A DNA stretch of 6,499 bases from Planctomycetota bacterium (GCA_030616465.1 JAUWXH010000124.1:1-6499); one strand, 5' to 3'. Numbered from the stretch's first letter, positions 1 through 6,180 are shown. Notes: generated by a model not told the origin, from the sequence alone. Numbers and translations are program-made.

Positions 1-1269
1 CTACTCTGCGGGCCGGGCGAGCTGCATCGCCTGCCGGCCCTGCTGGCAGACGTCCGCCGGCGGCCCGAAAGGGTCAGCGCCCTGGCCGACAGCAGGTCGC
101 GCCGCACGGCGGTTTTCCAGCGGGCGCTGGAGTACGACAGCCTGGAGGCGCTCGACCTGTCGCGTGCTCCCGGTCCGGAAGACAACGTGCTCCAGTCGTA
201 CGTCCGCGTGCAGCGCGGGTGCGACAAATTCTGCACGTTCTGCGTGGTGCCGTTCACCCGCGGGCCGGAGCGCAGCCGTCCGCCGAGCCACATCATCGAC
301 GAGGCCAAGTTGCTGGTCGCGCGGGGCTGCCGCGAGATCACGCTGCTGGGCCAGACCGTCAACTCCTATCTCCACCAGGAGAACGGTCGGCCGCTGCGCT
401 TCGCGCAATTGCTGGAGCGCGTTCACCAGATCGAGGGGCTCGACCGCCTCCGCTTCGTGACCAGCTTTCCGGCGGATTGGGACGAAGACATCTTCCGCGT
501 CATGCGTGACTGCCCGCGCGTATGCTCCTATCTGCACGTCCCCGCCCAAAGCGGCTCCGACCGCATCCTCAAGGCGATGCGCCGCGGCTACACCGCCGGC
601 GAGTACCTCAAGCTGATGGACACCGCCCGCAAGTACGTGCCCGATATCTCGCTCGCGGGCGACTTCGTCGTCGGCTTCTGCGGCGAGACCGCGGCGGACT
701 TCGCCGCGACGGTCGATATGGTCCGGCGGGTGGAGTACAAGAGCCTGTTCGTGTTCAAGTACTCGCCGCGGCCCGGAACGGTGGCCGATCGCAACAACCG
801 CGACGACGTGCCGAACGTGGTCAAAGCTCGGCGAAACAACGAGCTGCTCGCGATCCAGTCGGAAATCAGCCTGAAGCAGAAGCGGGCTTTGATCGGCCGG
901 ACGGTCGAAGTCCTGGTCGAGGGCTGCAGCAAGGCCGCCCGCAAGGTCGCCCGCAAGGCCGTAGGGCAGGCCGAGTCTTCGAGACCTGCCGCCTCGCCTG
1001 CCACCTCGCCCGCTCGGCCCCAAGGCTGCGAACACGACCGCGGCAACGAGGTTTCCGCCGACAAAAGCCGCCAGCTCGTCGGGCGAACACCCGGCGACCT
1101 GATCACCGTCTTCGACGGCGAGGAGTCACACATCGGGGCGCTCGTCCGCGTCCGGGTCGCAGACGCCTCACCACTGACACTCTTCGGCCGGATCGAAGCG
1201 ATCGTCTCGCCGCGGCGACGCCCGTCGGCGCAGACCGGTACGCCGCTAACCCTGATCTCGCCGACCTAA
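1..1269 (+). CDS. miaB: tRNA-2-methylthio-N6-dimethylallyladenosine synthase MiaB (5' end outside window)
   Basis: MiaB is a cytoplasmic radical-SAM iron-sulfur enzyme that adds a methylthio group to i6A37 of tRNAs reading UNN codons. The frame is open from base 1, so the gene begins upstream; 422 codons are visible. By comparison with E. coli MiaB, whose 'FGPQTLHRLP' aligns with 'CGPGELHRLP' here, about 100 N-terminal residues (most of the UPF0004 domain) are missing. The radical-SAM CxxxCxxC cluster is intact: Cys codons at 220, 232 and 241 within 'GCDKFCTFCVVPFTRG'. That context and 'ETAADF' are MiaB-like rather than RimO- or MtaB-like. Further hallmarks are 'HVPAQSGSDRILKAMRR' and 'FVVGFCGET'. 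The C-terminal TRAM domain starts near base 892 ('IGRTVEVLVEG') and resumes at 1072 ('QLVGRT'), split by an Ala/Arg/Pro-rich insertion of about 45 codons. It ends with 'DASPLTLFGRIEAI'. An internal GTG at 187 is not the start, because conserved sequence precedes it. Confidence 0.96.
   Translation, partial: LLCGPGELHRLPALLADVRRRPERVSALADSRSRRTAVFQRALEYDSLEALDLSRAPGPEDNVLQSYVRVQRGCDKFCTFCVVPFTRGPERSRPPSHIIDEAKLLVARGCREITLLGQTVNSYLHQENGRPLRFAQLLERVHQIEGLDRLRFVTSFPADWDEDIFRVMRDCPRVCSYLHVPAQSGSDRILKAMRRGYTAGEYLKLMDTARKYVPDISLAGDFVVGFCGETAADFAATVDMVRRVEYKSLFVFKYSPRPGTVADRNNRDDVPNVVKARRNNELLAIQSEISLKQKRALIGRTVEVLVEGCSKAARKVARKAVGQAESSRPAASPATSPARPQGCEHDRGNEVSADKSRQLVGRTPGDLITVFDGEESHIGALVRVRVADASPLTLFGRIEAIVSPRRRPSAQTGTPLTLISPT
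937..960 (+). repeat. 12-bp tandem repeat, two copies, inside miaB
   Basis: Two adjacent 12-bp units, GCCCGCAAGGTC and GCCCGCAAGGCC, differ by one base and encode ARKV-ARKA. They lie at the start of the extra segment in the MiaB TRAM domain, where most homologues have only a short linker. The repeat suggests in-frame slippage or duplication as part of how the insertion grew. Seen directly; the origin is inference. Confidence 0.7.
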
Positions 1270-1315
1270 GTGAACGCTCGAGAGGGTGCTGGGCGGGATC
1301 GGCGCGGCAACCACG

Positions 1316-2287
1316 ATGAAGGAGCGAACCATACCCGCCTACCACGTTCTGCTGGCAGCGTTAACTGTGGCGCTCTCCGCTAGCACTTACGCGGAAGAAG
1401 ATTGGGATGCAAAGCTCGAAGCAATGAGCAAGCAGGCCGACTGCGTCGTGCTCGGGCGGGTGAACCAAATTGTCTCAACCACGGACGCGGATGGCGAGAC
1501 CATTGTGGTCGGAACGGTCCGGGTGCAGCGATACTTCAAGCGTGTCTCGGATGCCAAGACGCCCGATATCGAGCTACACTTCCCCGGCCGGCGCGACGTG
1601 CCGCCGGACCGTGATGACAGCATCCTGTTCCTGCGGAAGCGGCCCGACGGCAACCGCTACGAGATCATCTATCGTTGGGACAAGCGCTCGGCAGACCGCG
1701 TATGGGAAGCCGTCGCGCGCGTCGATAGGCACACTCGAATTCCCAACATGCCGAAACCGCCCAAGACCACGGACCCCATTACGGTATCGTTGGCCGCCGA
1801 CGACGGTCAGGGCCGCGCGTTGACCAAAGTCCAGTCGAAGCGAAGCGACCTGGTGCTGCTGGTACAGTTCGAGAACGTCGGCGACGCCGCGCACTGCGTG
1901 ATGCCCTGCCTGGACGGCTCGCTCGTGCAGTGGCGCTACCCGCACTACGAGCTGGAGGTGTTCGACGCGCAAGGCCAGCCGCCGCCCCGGGTCGGTGTGG
2001 GGCGTTGCGGAAACGTCGATCCCTGGCGCACGAGGGACTTTGTGTCGTTGCAGCCCGGCGAAGTGTTTCGCACGCGCGCACCGACCTACTATCTGCCGCA
2101 CCGTCTCGGCACGTACAAAGTGCGGTTGAAGTACACCGCGAAGCGCGATTTGTCGCTGAAAGGCCTTTCACTCGGCGAGAACGAGAAGGGCGTCGCCGAG
2201 CTGATGAAGACTGTGTGGGAGGGGACCGCCATATCAAACTGGATCGAGCTGCGAATCATACCGGACGCCTCGGGGCCGGGGGAGTAA
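1316..2287 (+). CDS. Secreted protein of unknown function with C-terminal Ig-like (BsuPI-like) domain
   Basis: A 323-residue predicted exported protein that I cannot assign to a named family. The ATG at 1316 is chosen over a GTG at 1286 because it gives a clean signal peptide: basic start 'MKER', hydrophobic core 'VLLAALTVAL', likely cleavage after 'STYA' at residue 26. The earlier start would add ten non-signal residues. Residues about 40-120 form a beta-rich module, 'ADCVVLGRVNQI' then 'GTVRVQRYFK' and 'DDSILFLRKR', like secreted modules seen in planctomycetes. Residues about 153-315 look like an Ig-type beta sandwich: 'LVLLVQFENVGD', 'LQPGEVFRT', 'GTYKVRLKY', and a closing 'VWEGTAISNWIELRI'. 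This resembles BsuPI-type domains. Cysteines at 43, 194, 198 and 231 could form disulfides outside the cytoplasm. The gene starts 46 bases after the miaB stop with no visible terminator or good Shine-Dalgarno site, so co-transcription with miaB is possible. The domain assignment is inference. Confidence 0.8.
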   Translation: MKERTIPAYHVLLAALTVALSASTYAEEDWDAKLEAMSKQADCVVLGRVNQIVSTTDADGETIVVGTVRVQRYFKRVSDAKTPDIELHFPGRRDVPPDRDDSILFLRKRPDGNRYEIIYRWDKRSADRVWEAVARVDRHTRIPNMPKPPKTTDPITVSLAADDGQGRALTKVQSKRSDLVLLVQFENVGDAAHCVMPCLDGSLVQWRYPHYELEVFDAQGQPPPRVGVGRCGNVDPWRTRDFVSLQPGEVFRTRAPTYYLPHRLGTYKVRLKYTAKRDLSLKGLSLGENEKGVAELMKTVWEGTAISNWIELRIIPDASGPGE

Positions 2288-2437
2288 CCACCGGCACTGT
2301 TGCTCGTCGAACGTGCGCCACGACCTCCGGGGCAAGCGGCTTGCGCAAGGACCTCGCCCTGATCCGGTCGAGTCTTCCATCCCGCCGTGCAGGCGCCGGC
2401 TGGAACCGTCCCACCGATCCAGGAGCTGGCGTAACAT
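2288..2437. other. 150-bp intergenic gap without a recognised gene
   Basis: This gap separates the secreted protein from the zinc-ribbon protein. It holds a 10-bp palindrome CTTGCGCAAG at 2340-2349 and an AGGAG at 2421-2425 that could serve the next gene. I see no convincing -10/-35 pair, tRNA or terminator with a T-run. Confidence 0.5.
2421..2425 (+). promoter_or_regulatory. Possible ribosome binding site for the zinc-ribbon gene
   Basis: AGGAG lies 12 bases before the ATG at 2438 and 18 before the in-frame ATG at 2444. The spacing is long but favours 2438 over the inner ATG. Confidence 0.4.
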
Positions 2438-3034
2438 ATGGCCATGCCCGTTTCTGGACTCGAGGAATGTCCTGAGTGTGGCAGCGACTTACGCGGTTTG
2501 CCGCCGCCGGGGCGCTGTCAGGAATGCGGATTCCAATACGACGAGTCCACCCGTGTGTGGCGTTCGCGCCAGCCGTGGCAGCGCCATGCGCTGGTCTACT
2601 TCGTCATCGGCACAGCGATCGGGCTGCTGCTGGCGATTATCTACCGGCTTGTCCGCGGGCACGTTCCTTATCCTGTGTTCCCGCTGCTGTTCGGCTTGGT
2701 CTACGCGGCCGGCGGACTGCTCATCCGCCGGGTGCTCACGGGCCGGCTATCCGAACGCTTCGTCGCCGTCACGCCGAAAGGCATTCTCGTCGGGACACGC
2801 CGGCGAAACAGCCTGATTGCGTGGGACGACGTGGATCGCGTCTCGCAGCCGAAGGGCGTGCCCAAGATCCAGCGGCACAGCAGTGGCGTGCCGGTAGTGC
2901 TGGAAGACGTGTTCGAGAGGTCGGAAGACATCGCCGCGTTTCGGGCGGAGGTAAAGGCCGCCAAGAAACGCTACGCAAACGGCGCTGGGAACTCGGTACC
3001 GGACGGTCCATCGGCTCGTGGCCAGTCCGGATAA
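2438..3034 (+). CDS. Zinc-ribbon membrane protein with two helices and PH-like tail
   Basis: A 198-residue protein of unknown function. Residues 11-30 are a four-cysteine zinc ribbon (C11, C14, C27, C30; 'CPECGSDLRGLP' and 'RCQECG'), a form very common at the N terminus of small planctomycete membrane proteins. Two hydrophobic helices follow, about 51-69 ('ALVYFVIGTAIGLLLAII') and 78-96 ('YPVFPLLFGLVYAAGGLLI'), separated by a short basic loop. Residues about 105-176 alternate strands in the manner of bacterial PH-like domains: 'FVAVTPKGILVGTRR', then 'SLIAWDDVDRV', closing with an amphipathic helix 'DIAAFRAEVKAAKKR'. The tail after 180 looks disordered. The ribbon and tail are probably both cytoplasmic, on either side of a helical hairpin, so it may act as a small membrane scaffold; this is inference. 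It stands alone, 150 bases after its neighbour. The zinc ribbon and helices are clear, the PH-like call is tentative. Confidence 0.8.
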   Translation: MAMPVSGLEECPECGSDLRGLPPPGRCQECGFQYDESTRVWRSRQPWQRHALVYFVIGTAIGLLLAIIYRLVRGHVPYPVFPLLFGLVYAAGGLLIRRVLTGRLSERFVAVTPKGILVGTRRRNSLIAWDDVDRVSQPKGVPKIQRHSSGVPVVLEDVFERSEDIAAFRAEVKAAKKRYANGAGNSVPDGPSARGQSG

Positions 3035-3120
3035 ACTGCTTACGCGACTCGCCACGCGCCATGGGCGACTACATGGCCAGCCACAGTCTGAGATCATGCA
3101 TGCAACTCGGGCGATCGGTG

Positions 3121-3129
3121 TGTTATACT
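3121..3129 (+). promoter_or_regulatory. Extended -10 promoter element upstream of the FG-GAP gene
   Basis: TGTTATACT is an extended -10: a TGn followed by TATACT (five of six matches to TATAAT). It lies in the gap 3035-3177, where AT-rich sequence stands out from GC-rich surroundings. No good -35 hexamer is found at 16-18 bp upstream, as is usual for extended -10 promoters. Transcription would start near 3136, giving a leader of roughly 40 bases before the ATG at 3178. Confidence 0.5.
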
Positions 3130-3165
3130 GACTAGGTACCATTCTTGCCCTGGATACGCGACGTT

Positions 3166-3170
3166 GGAGG
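3166..3170 (+). promoter_or_regulatory. Strong ribosome binding site for the FG-GAP gene
   Basis: GGAGG is followed by seven bases and then ATG at 3178. This ideal spacing decides the start against an upstream in-frame TTG at 3145, and agrees with a signal peptide beginning 'MRRC'. Confidence 0.8.
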
Positions 3171-3177
3171 GTTCGTG

Positions 3178-4875
3178 ATGCGACGCTGTGCTCTTGCCTG
3201 TCTTGGTCTGTCGGTCATGGGGCTCATTGGGCTGCCGGCCTATGGCCAGTTAGACTACGTCGATCGCTCCTGGGGGTTGCAGACCCCGCAGATGGAGGGC
3301 GGCAAGACCGAGCTCGAGTTCGGCGACGTCAACGGCGACGGCCACGTGGACATCGTCTCCATCGGCGACCACGGCTCGCCCTACATCAACACGCAAGAGC
3401 ACGGGGTCATGGTCTGGTTCGGCGACGGGACCGGGAACTGGTCCGTCTACCAGAACGGCAATTTCGGCTACGGCGGTATCGCCCTCGGCGACGTCAATAA
3501 CGACGGCCTGATGGACGTCGGCTACGGCATGCACCACGATTACTCCGGAACCGACTTCGGCGACCAGCTTCTCGAGGTCGCCCTCGGCGACGGCACCGGC
3601 CAGAACTGGACGCCCTGGGACGACGGCCTGGCAACCAACGGCGAGACCTGGGGCATGTTCGGCACCGATTTCGCCGACATCGATAACGACGGTGATCTTG
3701 ACCTCGGCTCGACCTCCTTCGGCTGCTGCAACGGCGTGCATGTCTACCGAAATAACGGTGACGGCACGTGGACGCAGACCTTCGGTTCCTCGGGTGGCAA
3801 CTCGGCCTCGATCTTCGCGTTTGGCGACATCAACGGCGACGGCTTCGCCGATTGCGCGTCCGCCCGCGGCTCTGATAACGACACCACCTACCTCGGCGAC
3901 GGGAACGGCGGCTTCACGCCCGCGGACGGCAACCTACCACTGCCGCCCTGGGGTGGGCGCCGGGGCGTCTCGCTCGGCGACGTCAACGACGATGGGCGCG
4001 ACGATCTGGCGTTCGTCACCGACACCGGCGGCATAGCGGTCTGGTCCTGGGTCAGCCCGGGCACGTGGCAGAATCTGTCGGGCGACCTGCCGGCCGCCGG
4101 CGGCTTCTACCATACCCAGATCGCCGACATGAACCTCGACGGCCACGGCGACATCGTCGCGTTCGATCCGGGCGATCCGAACGGACTACTGGTCGTCTAC
4201 GCCGGTGACGGAACCGGAAACTGGCAGCTCGTCGCGTCGGTTGCCACCCCAGAAAGCTGCGGCTGTGCTGCCTTCCGGGCCGGCGTGGACGCGGACCACA
4301 ACGGCTATCCCGACATCACCTTCGTGGCCGAGGAAGACTGCGGCATGTTTGGCGGGACCAACCGCCCGCGTTTCTACGCCGAAAGCTCGACGCCCGCCAT
4401 AACATGGATTCACCCCGCGCTTCCGCGGGGCGGCGAGACGTTTTACGCCGGCTCGGTTCAGTTCATCGACTGGCACGCGGCGGACCCGCTCGGACAACAG
4501 CCGCTCATGACGATCGAACTATCGAAAAGGGGGCCCGATGGTCCCTGGACTACGGTTGCCACCGACGTGCCGGACAACGGCCGCTTTCAGTGGCGCATTC
4601 CGCCGAACGTGCTCACGTCCGCCAATTGCTACCTGCGATTCCATCTGGACGAGGCCGTCGCCGTCACGCCGGCGCCGTTTACTATCATTGGAGTTGACTG
4701 CCCCGGTGACCTCGACGGCGACGGCGACACCGATCAGTCCGACCTGGGTATCCTGCTGAGCGATTGGGGCTGCGACGATCCAGTGAACGGCTGCACCGGT
4801 GACCTGGATGGTGACGACAAGACGGACCAGGCCGACCTCGGCATCCTGCTTTCGGATTGGGGTTGCGTTCCGTAG
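3178..4875 (+). CDS. Secreted FG-GAP/VCBS beta-propeller protein with Ig-like domain and dockerin repeats
   Basis: A 565-residue exported protein. The signal peptide is 'MRRCALACLGLSVMGLIGLPAYG', cleaved near residue 23. Seven calcium-loop repeats of the DxNxDGxxD type follow at residues 50, 105, 167, 217, 268, 317 and 371 ('DVNGDGHVD', 'DVNNDGLMD', 'DIDNDGDLD', 'DINGDGFAD', 'DVNDDGRDD', 'DMNLDGHGD', 'DADHNGYPD'). They are spaced 49-62 residues apart, with linkers like 'GDGTGNW'. Seven repeats fit one closed integrin-like seven-bladed propeller. The seventh loop departs from consensus (N replaced by D, DG by NG). Residues about 408-505 are an Ig-like domain of the 'GGETFYAGSVQFIDW...IELSK...FQWRIP' type found in bacterial surface proteins. 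Residues 510-563 are two dockerin-like repeats. There is no catalytic motif, so the likely role is binding at the cell surface or in the matrix; the ligand is unknown. It has its own promoter and ribosome binding site. Confidence 0.92.
   Translation: MRRCALACLGLSVMGLIGLPAYGQLDYVDRSWGLQTPQMEGGKTELEFGDVNGDGHVDIVSIGDHGSPYINTQEHGVMVWFGDGTGNWSVYQNGNFGYGGIALGDVNNDGLMDVGYGMHHDYSGTDFGDQLLEVALGDGTGQNWTPWDDGLATNGETWGMFGTDFADIDNDGDLDLGSTSFGCCNGVHVYRNNGDGTWTQTFGSSGGNSASIFAFGDINGDGFADCASARGSDNDTTYLGDGNGGFTPADGNLPLPPWGGRRGVSLGDVNDDGRDDLAFVTDTGGIAVWSWVSPGTWQNLSGDLPAAGGFYHTQIADMNLDGHGDIVAFDPGDPNGLLVVYAGDGTGNWQLVASVATPESCGCAAFRAGVDADHNGYPDITFVAEEDCGMFGGTNRPRFYAESSTPAITWIHPALPRGGETFYAGSVQFIDWHAADPLGQQPLMTIELSKRGPDGPWTTVATDVPDNGRFQWRIPPNVLTSANCYLRFHLDEAVAVTPAPFTIIGVDCPGDLDGDGDTDQSDLGILLSDWGCDDPVNGCTGDLDGDDKTDQADLGILLSDWGCVP
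4705..4866 (+). repeat. Two dockerin-type calcium-binding repeats (93-bp offset)
   Basis: Units at 4705-4773 and 4798-4866 encode 23-residue copies that share 'GDLDGD', 'TDQ', 'DLGILLSDWGC'. Each has an EF-hand-like Dx[DN]xDG loop followed by one helix. Codons differ at many third positions, so the duplication is old or selected at the protein level. Paired repeats of this kind define a type I dockerin fold; in planctomycetes such C-termini are widespread on exported proteins without a known cellulosome. Confidence 0.85.
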
Positions 4876-4923
4876 CTCTACGGCCGCGACAGAGCCCGGC
4901 CGCTACATCCTGCCCTGAGCGGC

Positions 4924-5979
4924 ATGCAAGCGACTGTACATAGCGCCTTGACCCGCACGGACGATGCGATCCTCCAGGTCGAGAACCTGCGGACCCACTT
5001 CCCCGTTCATCGGAGCGCTCTCGGTGGAGCGCGCGGCTGGGTCAAAGCCGTGGACGGCGTCTCGTTCGAGGTCGAACGCGGCCGGACGCTCGGGCTGGTC
5101 GGCGAAAGCGGCTGCGGCAAGACCACCCTCGGCCGCACGATCCTACGGCTGATCCCCGCCACAGCCGGCAAAGTCTACTTCGAAGGCACCGACGTGTTCG
5201 GCCTCCCGCCAGCCGAGCTGCGCCGCTTGCGCCGGCAAATGCAGATCATCTTTCAGGACCCGCTGGGCAGCCTGAACCCGCGGATGACCGTTGAGACCAT
5301 CGTCGGCGAGGCGCTCGGCGTGCACCGGTTGACCCGCTCGGCCCGTCAACGACACCAACGCGTCGCCGAATTGCTGGGCTGGGTCGGGCTCTCGGCGGAC
5401 CACCTGCGCAGCTACCCGCACGAACTCTCCGGCGGACAGCGGCAACGCGTCGGCCTGGCGCGGGCGTTGTCGCTCGAGCCGAAGTTCATCGTGTGCGACG
5501 AGCCGGTCTCGGCCCTGGACGTCTCGATCCAGGCGCAGATCCTCAACTTGCTGGCCGACTTGCAGCGCGAGCTGCGCCTGAGCTACCTGCTCATCGCCCA
5601 CAACCTCGCGGTCGTACGCCACTTCTGCGACGAGGTGGCCGTGATGTACCTCGGCAAGATCGTCGAGCACGCCCCCGCCCAAGAGCTGTTCCACAGCGCG
5701 CGGCACCCTTACGCACAGGCGCTGCTGGCCGCCGCCCCGGAACCCGATCCACGTAGCCGCCGTGAACGCGGCACGGTTCTCGGCGGCGAGGTCCCCAGCC
5801 CACTCGACCCGCCGCCCGGCTGCGCGTTCCACCCGCGCTGCCCGCTGGCGGACGAGCGCTGCCGACGCGAAACGCCCGCTCTGCGGCAACACGACGGCCC
5901 CTCGGCCGCACACCGCGTCGCGTGCCATCTGGCTGTGGAAACCACCAGCCCAAGTCCATCGCAAAGTCCGGTCGGCTGA
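4924..5979 (+). CDS. Oligopeptide/dipeptide ABC transporter ATP-binding protein (OppF/DppF type)
   Basis: A 351-residue cytoplasmic ATPase that powers a peptide or nickel-type importer by binding the inner-membrane permeases. All nucleotide-binding elements are present: Walker A 'GESGCGKT' (60-67), Q-loop 'FQDP' (110-113), signature 'LSGGQ' (168-172), Walker B 'FIVCDE' (188-193), D-loop 'SALD' (196-199) and H-loop His226. The text '[13 protein letters not shown]' and '[16 protein letters not shown]' is typical of OppF/DppF rather than OppD/DppD, and the length fits. The C-terminal oligopeptide domain has four cysteines (300, 306, 313, 334; '[15 protein letters not shown]' and 'VACHL'), the set that holds an iron-sulfur cluster in structurally studied Dpp ATPases. 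The ATG at 4924 has no clear Shine-Dalgarno site but lies 15 codons before the conserved 'ILQVENL'. No permease, OppD or binding protein is next to it on either side within the window. The substrate cannot be told. Confidence 0.93.
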   Translation: MQATVHSALTRTDDAILQVENLRTHFPVHRSALGGARGWVKAVDGVSFEVERGRTLGLVGESGCGKTTLGRTILRLIPATAGKVYFEGTDVFGLPPAELRRLRRQMQIIFQDPLGSLNPRMTVETIVGEALGVHRLTRSARQRHQRVAELLGWVGLSADHLRSYPHELSGGQRQRVGLARALSLEPKFIVCDEPVSALDVSIQAQILNLLADLQRELRLSYLLIAHNLAVVRHFCDEVAVMYLGKIVEHAPAQELFHSARHPYAQALLAAAPEPDPRSRRERGTVLGGEVPSPLDPPPGCAFHPRCPLADERCRRETPALRQHDGPSAAHRVACHLAVETTSPSPSQSPVG

Positions 5980-5988
5980 AGCCGACCG
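5969..5988. repeat. Perfect 8-bp hairpin spanning the ABC gene stop codon
   Basis: Arms CGGTCGGC (5969-5976) and GCCGACCG (5981-5988) pair perfectly around the loop TGAA. The loop contains the TGA stop (5977-5979) of the ABC transporter gene. No T-run follows, so it is not a canonical intrinsic terminator. It could be a weak terminator, an mRNA 3'-end stabiliser, or one copy of a dispersed REP-like palindrome. The structure is seen directly; the role is open. Confidence 0.6.
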
Positions 5989-5996
5989 TCACTGCC

Positions 5997-6095
5997 AAAC
6001 GCCGCGGGTTCATCTACCCGTCCAGCGAGATCTACGGCGGGATCGGCGGGTTCTGGGACTACGGCCCGCTGGGCATCGACCTGAAGCGAACGGTC
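5997..6095 (+). pseudogene. Fragment of glycyl-tRNA synthetase (alpha2 type)
   Basis: In the frame beginning at 5997 the translation reads '[15 protein letters not shown]' then '[18 protein letters not shown]'. This matches the strongly conserved N-terminal region of class II alpha2 glycyl-tRNA synthetases, usually written '[27 protein letters not shown]'. Only about 33 codons remain of an enzyme of some 450-600. Similarity stops after 'LKRTV', where intact proteins continue towards an 'AWW' motif, and the frame ends at TGA 6108-6110. No start codon lies just upstream: the in-frame ATG at 5922 is inside the ABC transporter gene, and the intervening codons do not resemble the enzyme. It cannot be functional. 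Either it is a decayed copy, or the 5' piece of a gene split by what follows. The family call is confident, the history is inference. Confidence 0.85.
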
Positions 6096-6099
6096 GTCT

Positions 6100-6180
6100 A
6101 TGCCGCCTGAGAAGGGGGACGCCGCATACTTGTGGGACATGCTGGACGCGGCCGATGATCGGGGAGGCGAGCGAAGGTGA
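6100..6180 (+). pseudogene. HepT-like (DUF86) N-terminal remnant, 26 codons, possible leader of hicA
   Basis: An ATG at 6100 opens a 26-codon frame starting '[18 protein letters not shown]'. This is very like the N terminus of HepT-type (DUF86) ribonucleases, the toxin half of the HepT-MntA system, which typically begin with 'DAAYLWDML' followed by 'AAR' and a helical body. After codon 18 the sequence turns into 'DDRGGERR' and stops. The rest of the roughly 110-residue protein, with its RxxxxxxH active-site motif, is gone, and no MntA nucleotidyltransferase is nearby. Its TGA stop (6178-6180) overlaps the GTG start of hicA (6177) in the 4-bp GTGA, and its tail carries the hicA ribosome binding site. 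If translated, it would act as a coupled leader peptide. The family match rests on about 17 residues, so it is probable rather than certain. Confidence 0.6.
6163..6167 (+). promoter_or_regulatory. Ribosome binding site for hicA
   Basis: GGAGG followed by nine bases and then GTG at 6177. It supports the GTG start of hicA and lies inside the hepT-like remnant frame. Confidence 0.7.

Noticed and set aside
1..1035. A 344-codon open frame on the minus strand
   Set aside because: It lies wholly antisense to the conserved miaB frame, is full of Arg, Ala and Gly, and shows no known motif; it is a GC-driven shadow.
1286..1315. GTG start that would lengthen the secreted protein by ten residues
   Set aside because: The added residues spoil the basic start of the signal peptide; the ATG at 1316 fits better.
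1574..2101. A 175-codon minus-strand frame opposite the secreted protein gene
   Set aside because: It has no signal or motif, while the + strand frame has a signal peptide and coherent beta-rich pattern.
2340..2349. 10-bp palindrome CTTGCGCAAG in the gap before the zinc-ribbon gene
   Set aside because: A single short palindrome with no promoter next to it is not enough to call an operator.
3145..3177. TTG start that would lengthen the propeller protein by eleven residues
   Set aside because: The ideal GGAGG spacing and signal peptide both point to the ATG at 3178.
4881..4902. Possible terminator hairpin after the propeller gene (CGGCCG arms with a 10-base loop)
   Set aside because: Each arm is itself palindromic and only 6 bp long, and no T-run follows; in this base composition it can arise by chance.
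5143..5964. A 273-codon minus-strand frame opposite the ABC transporter gene
   Set aside because: The + strand carries all ABC ATPase motifs; the antisense product has no recognisable domain.
5922..6110. A 62-codon frame read as a complete small gene carrying the synthetase-like segment
   Set aside because: Its first 25 codons are an alternative frame of the ABC transporter gene and do not resemble the enzyme, so only 5997-6095 is kept, as a fragment.
6096..6176. Search for a hicAB promoter just upstream of hicA
   Set aside because: No -10/-35 pair of convincing quality was found; transcription may come from further upstream.
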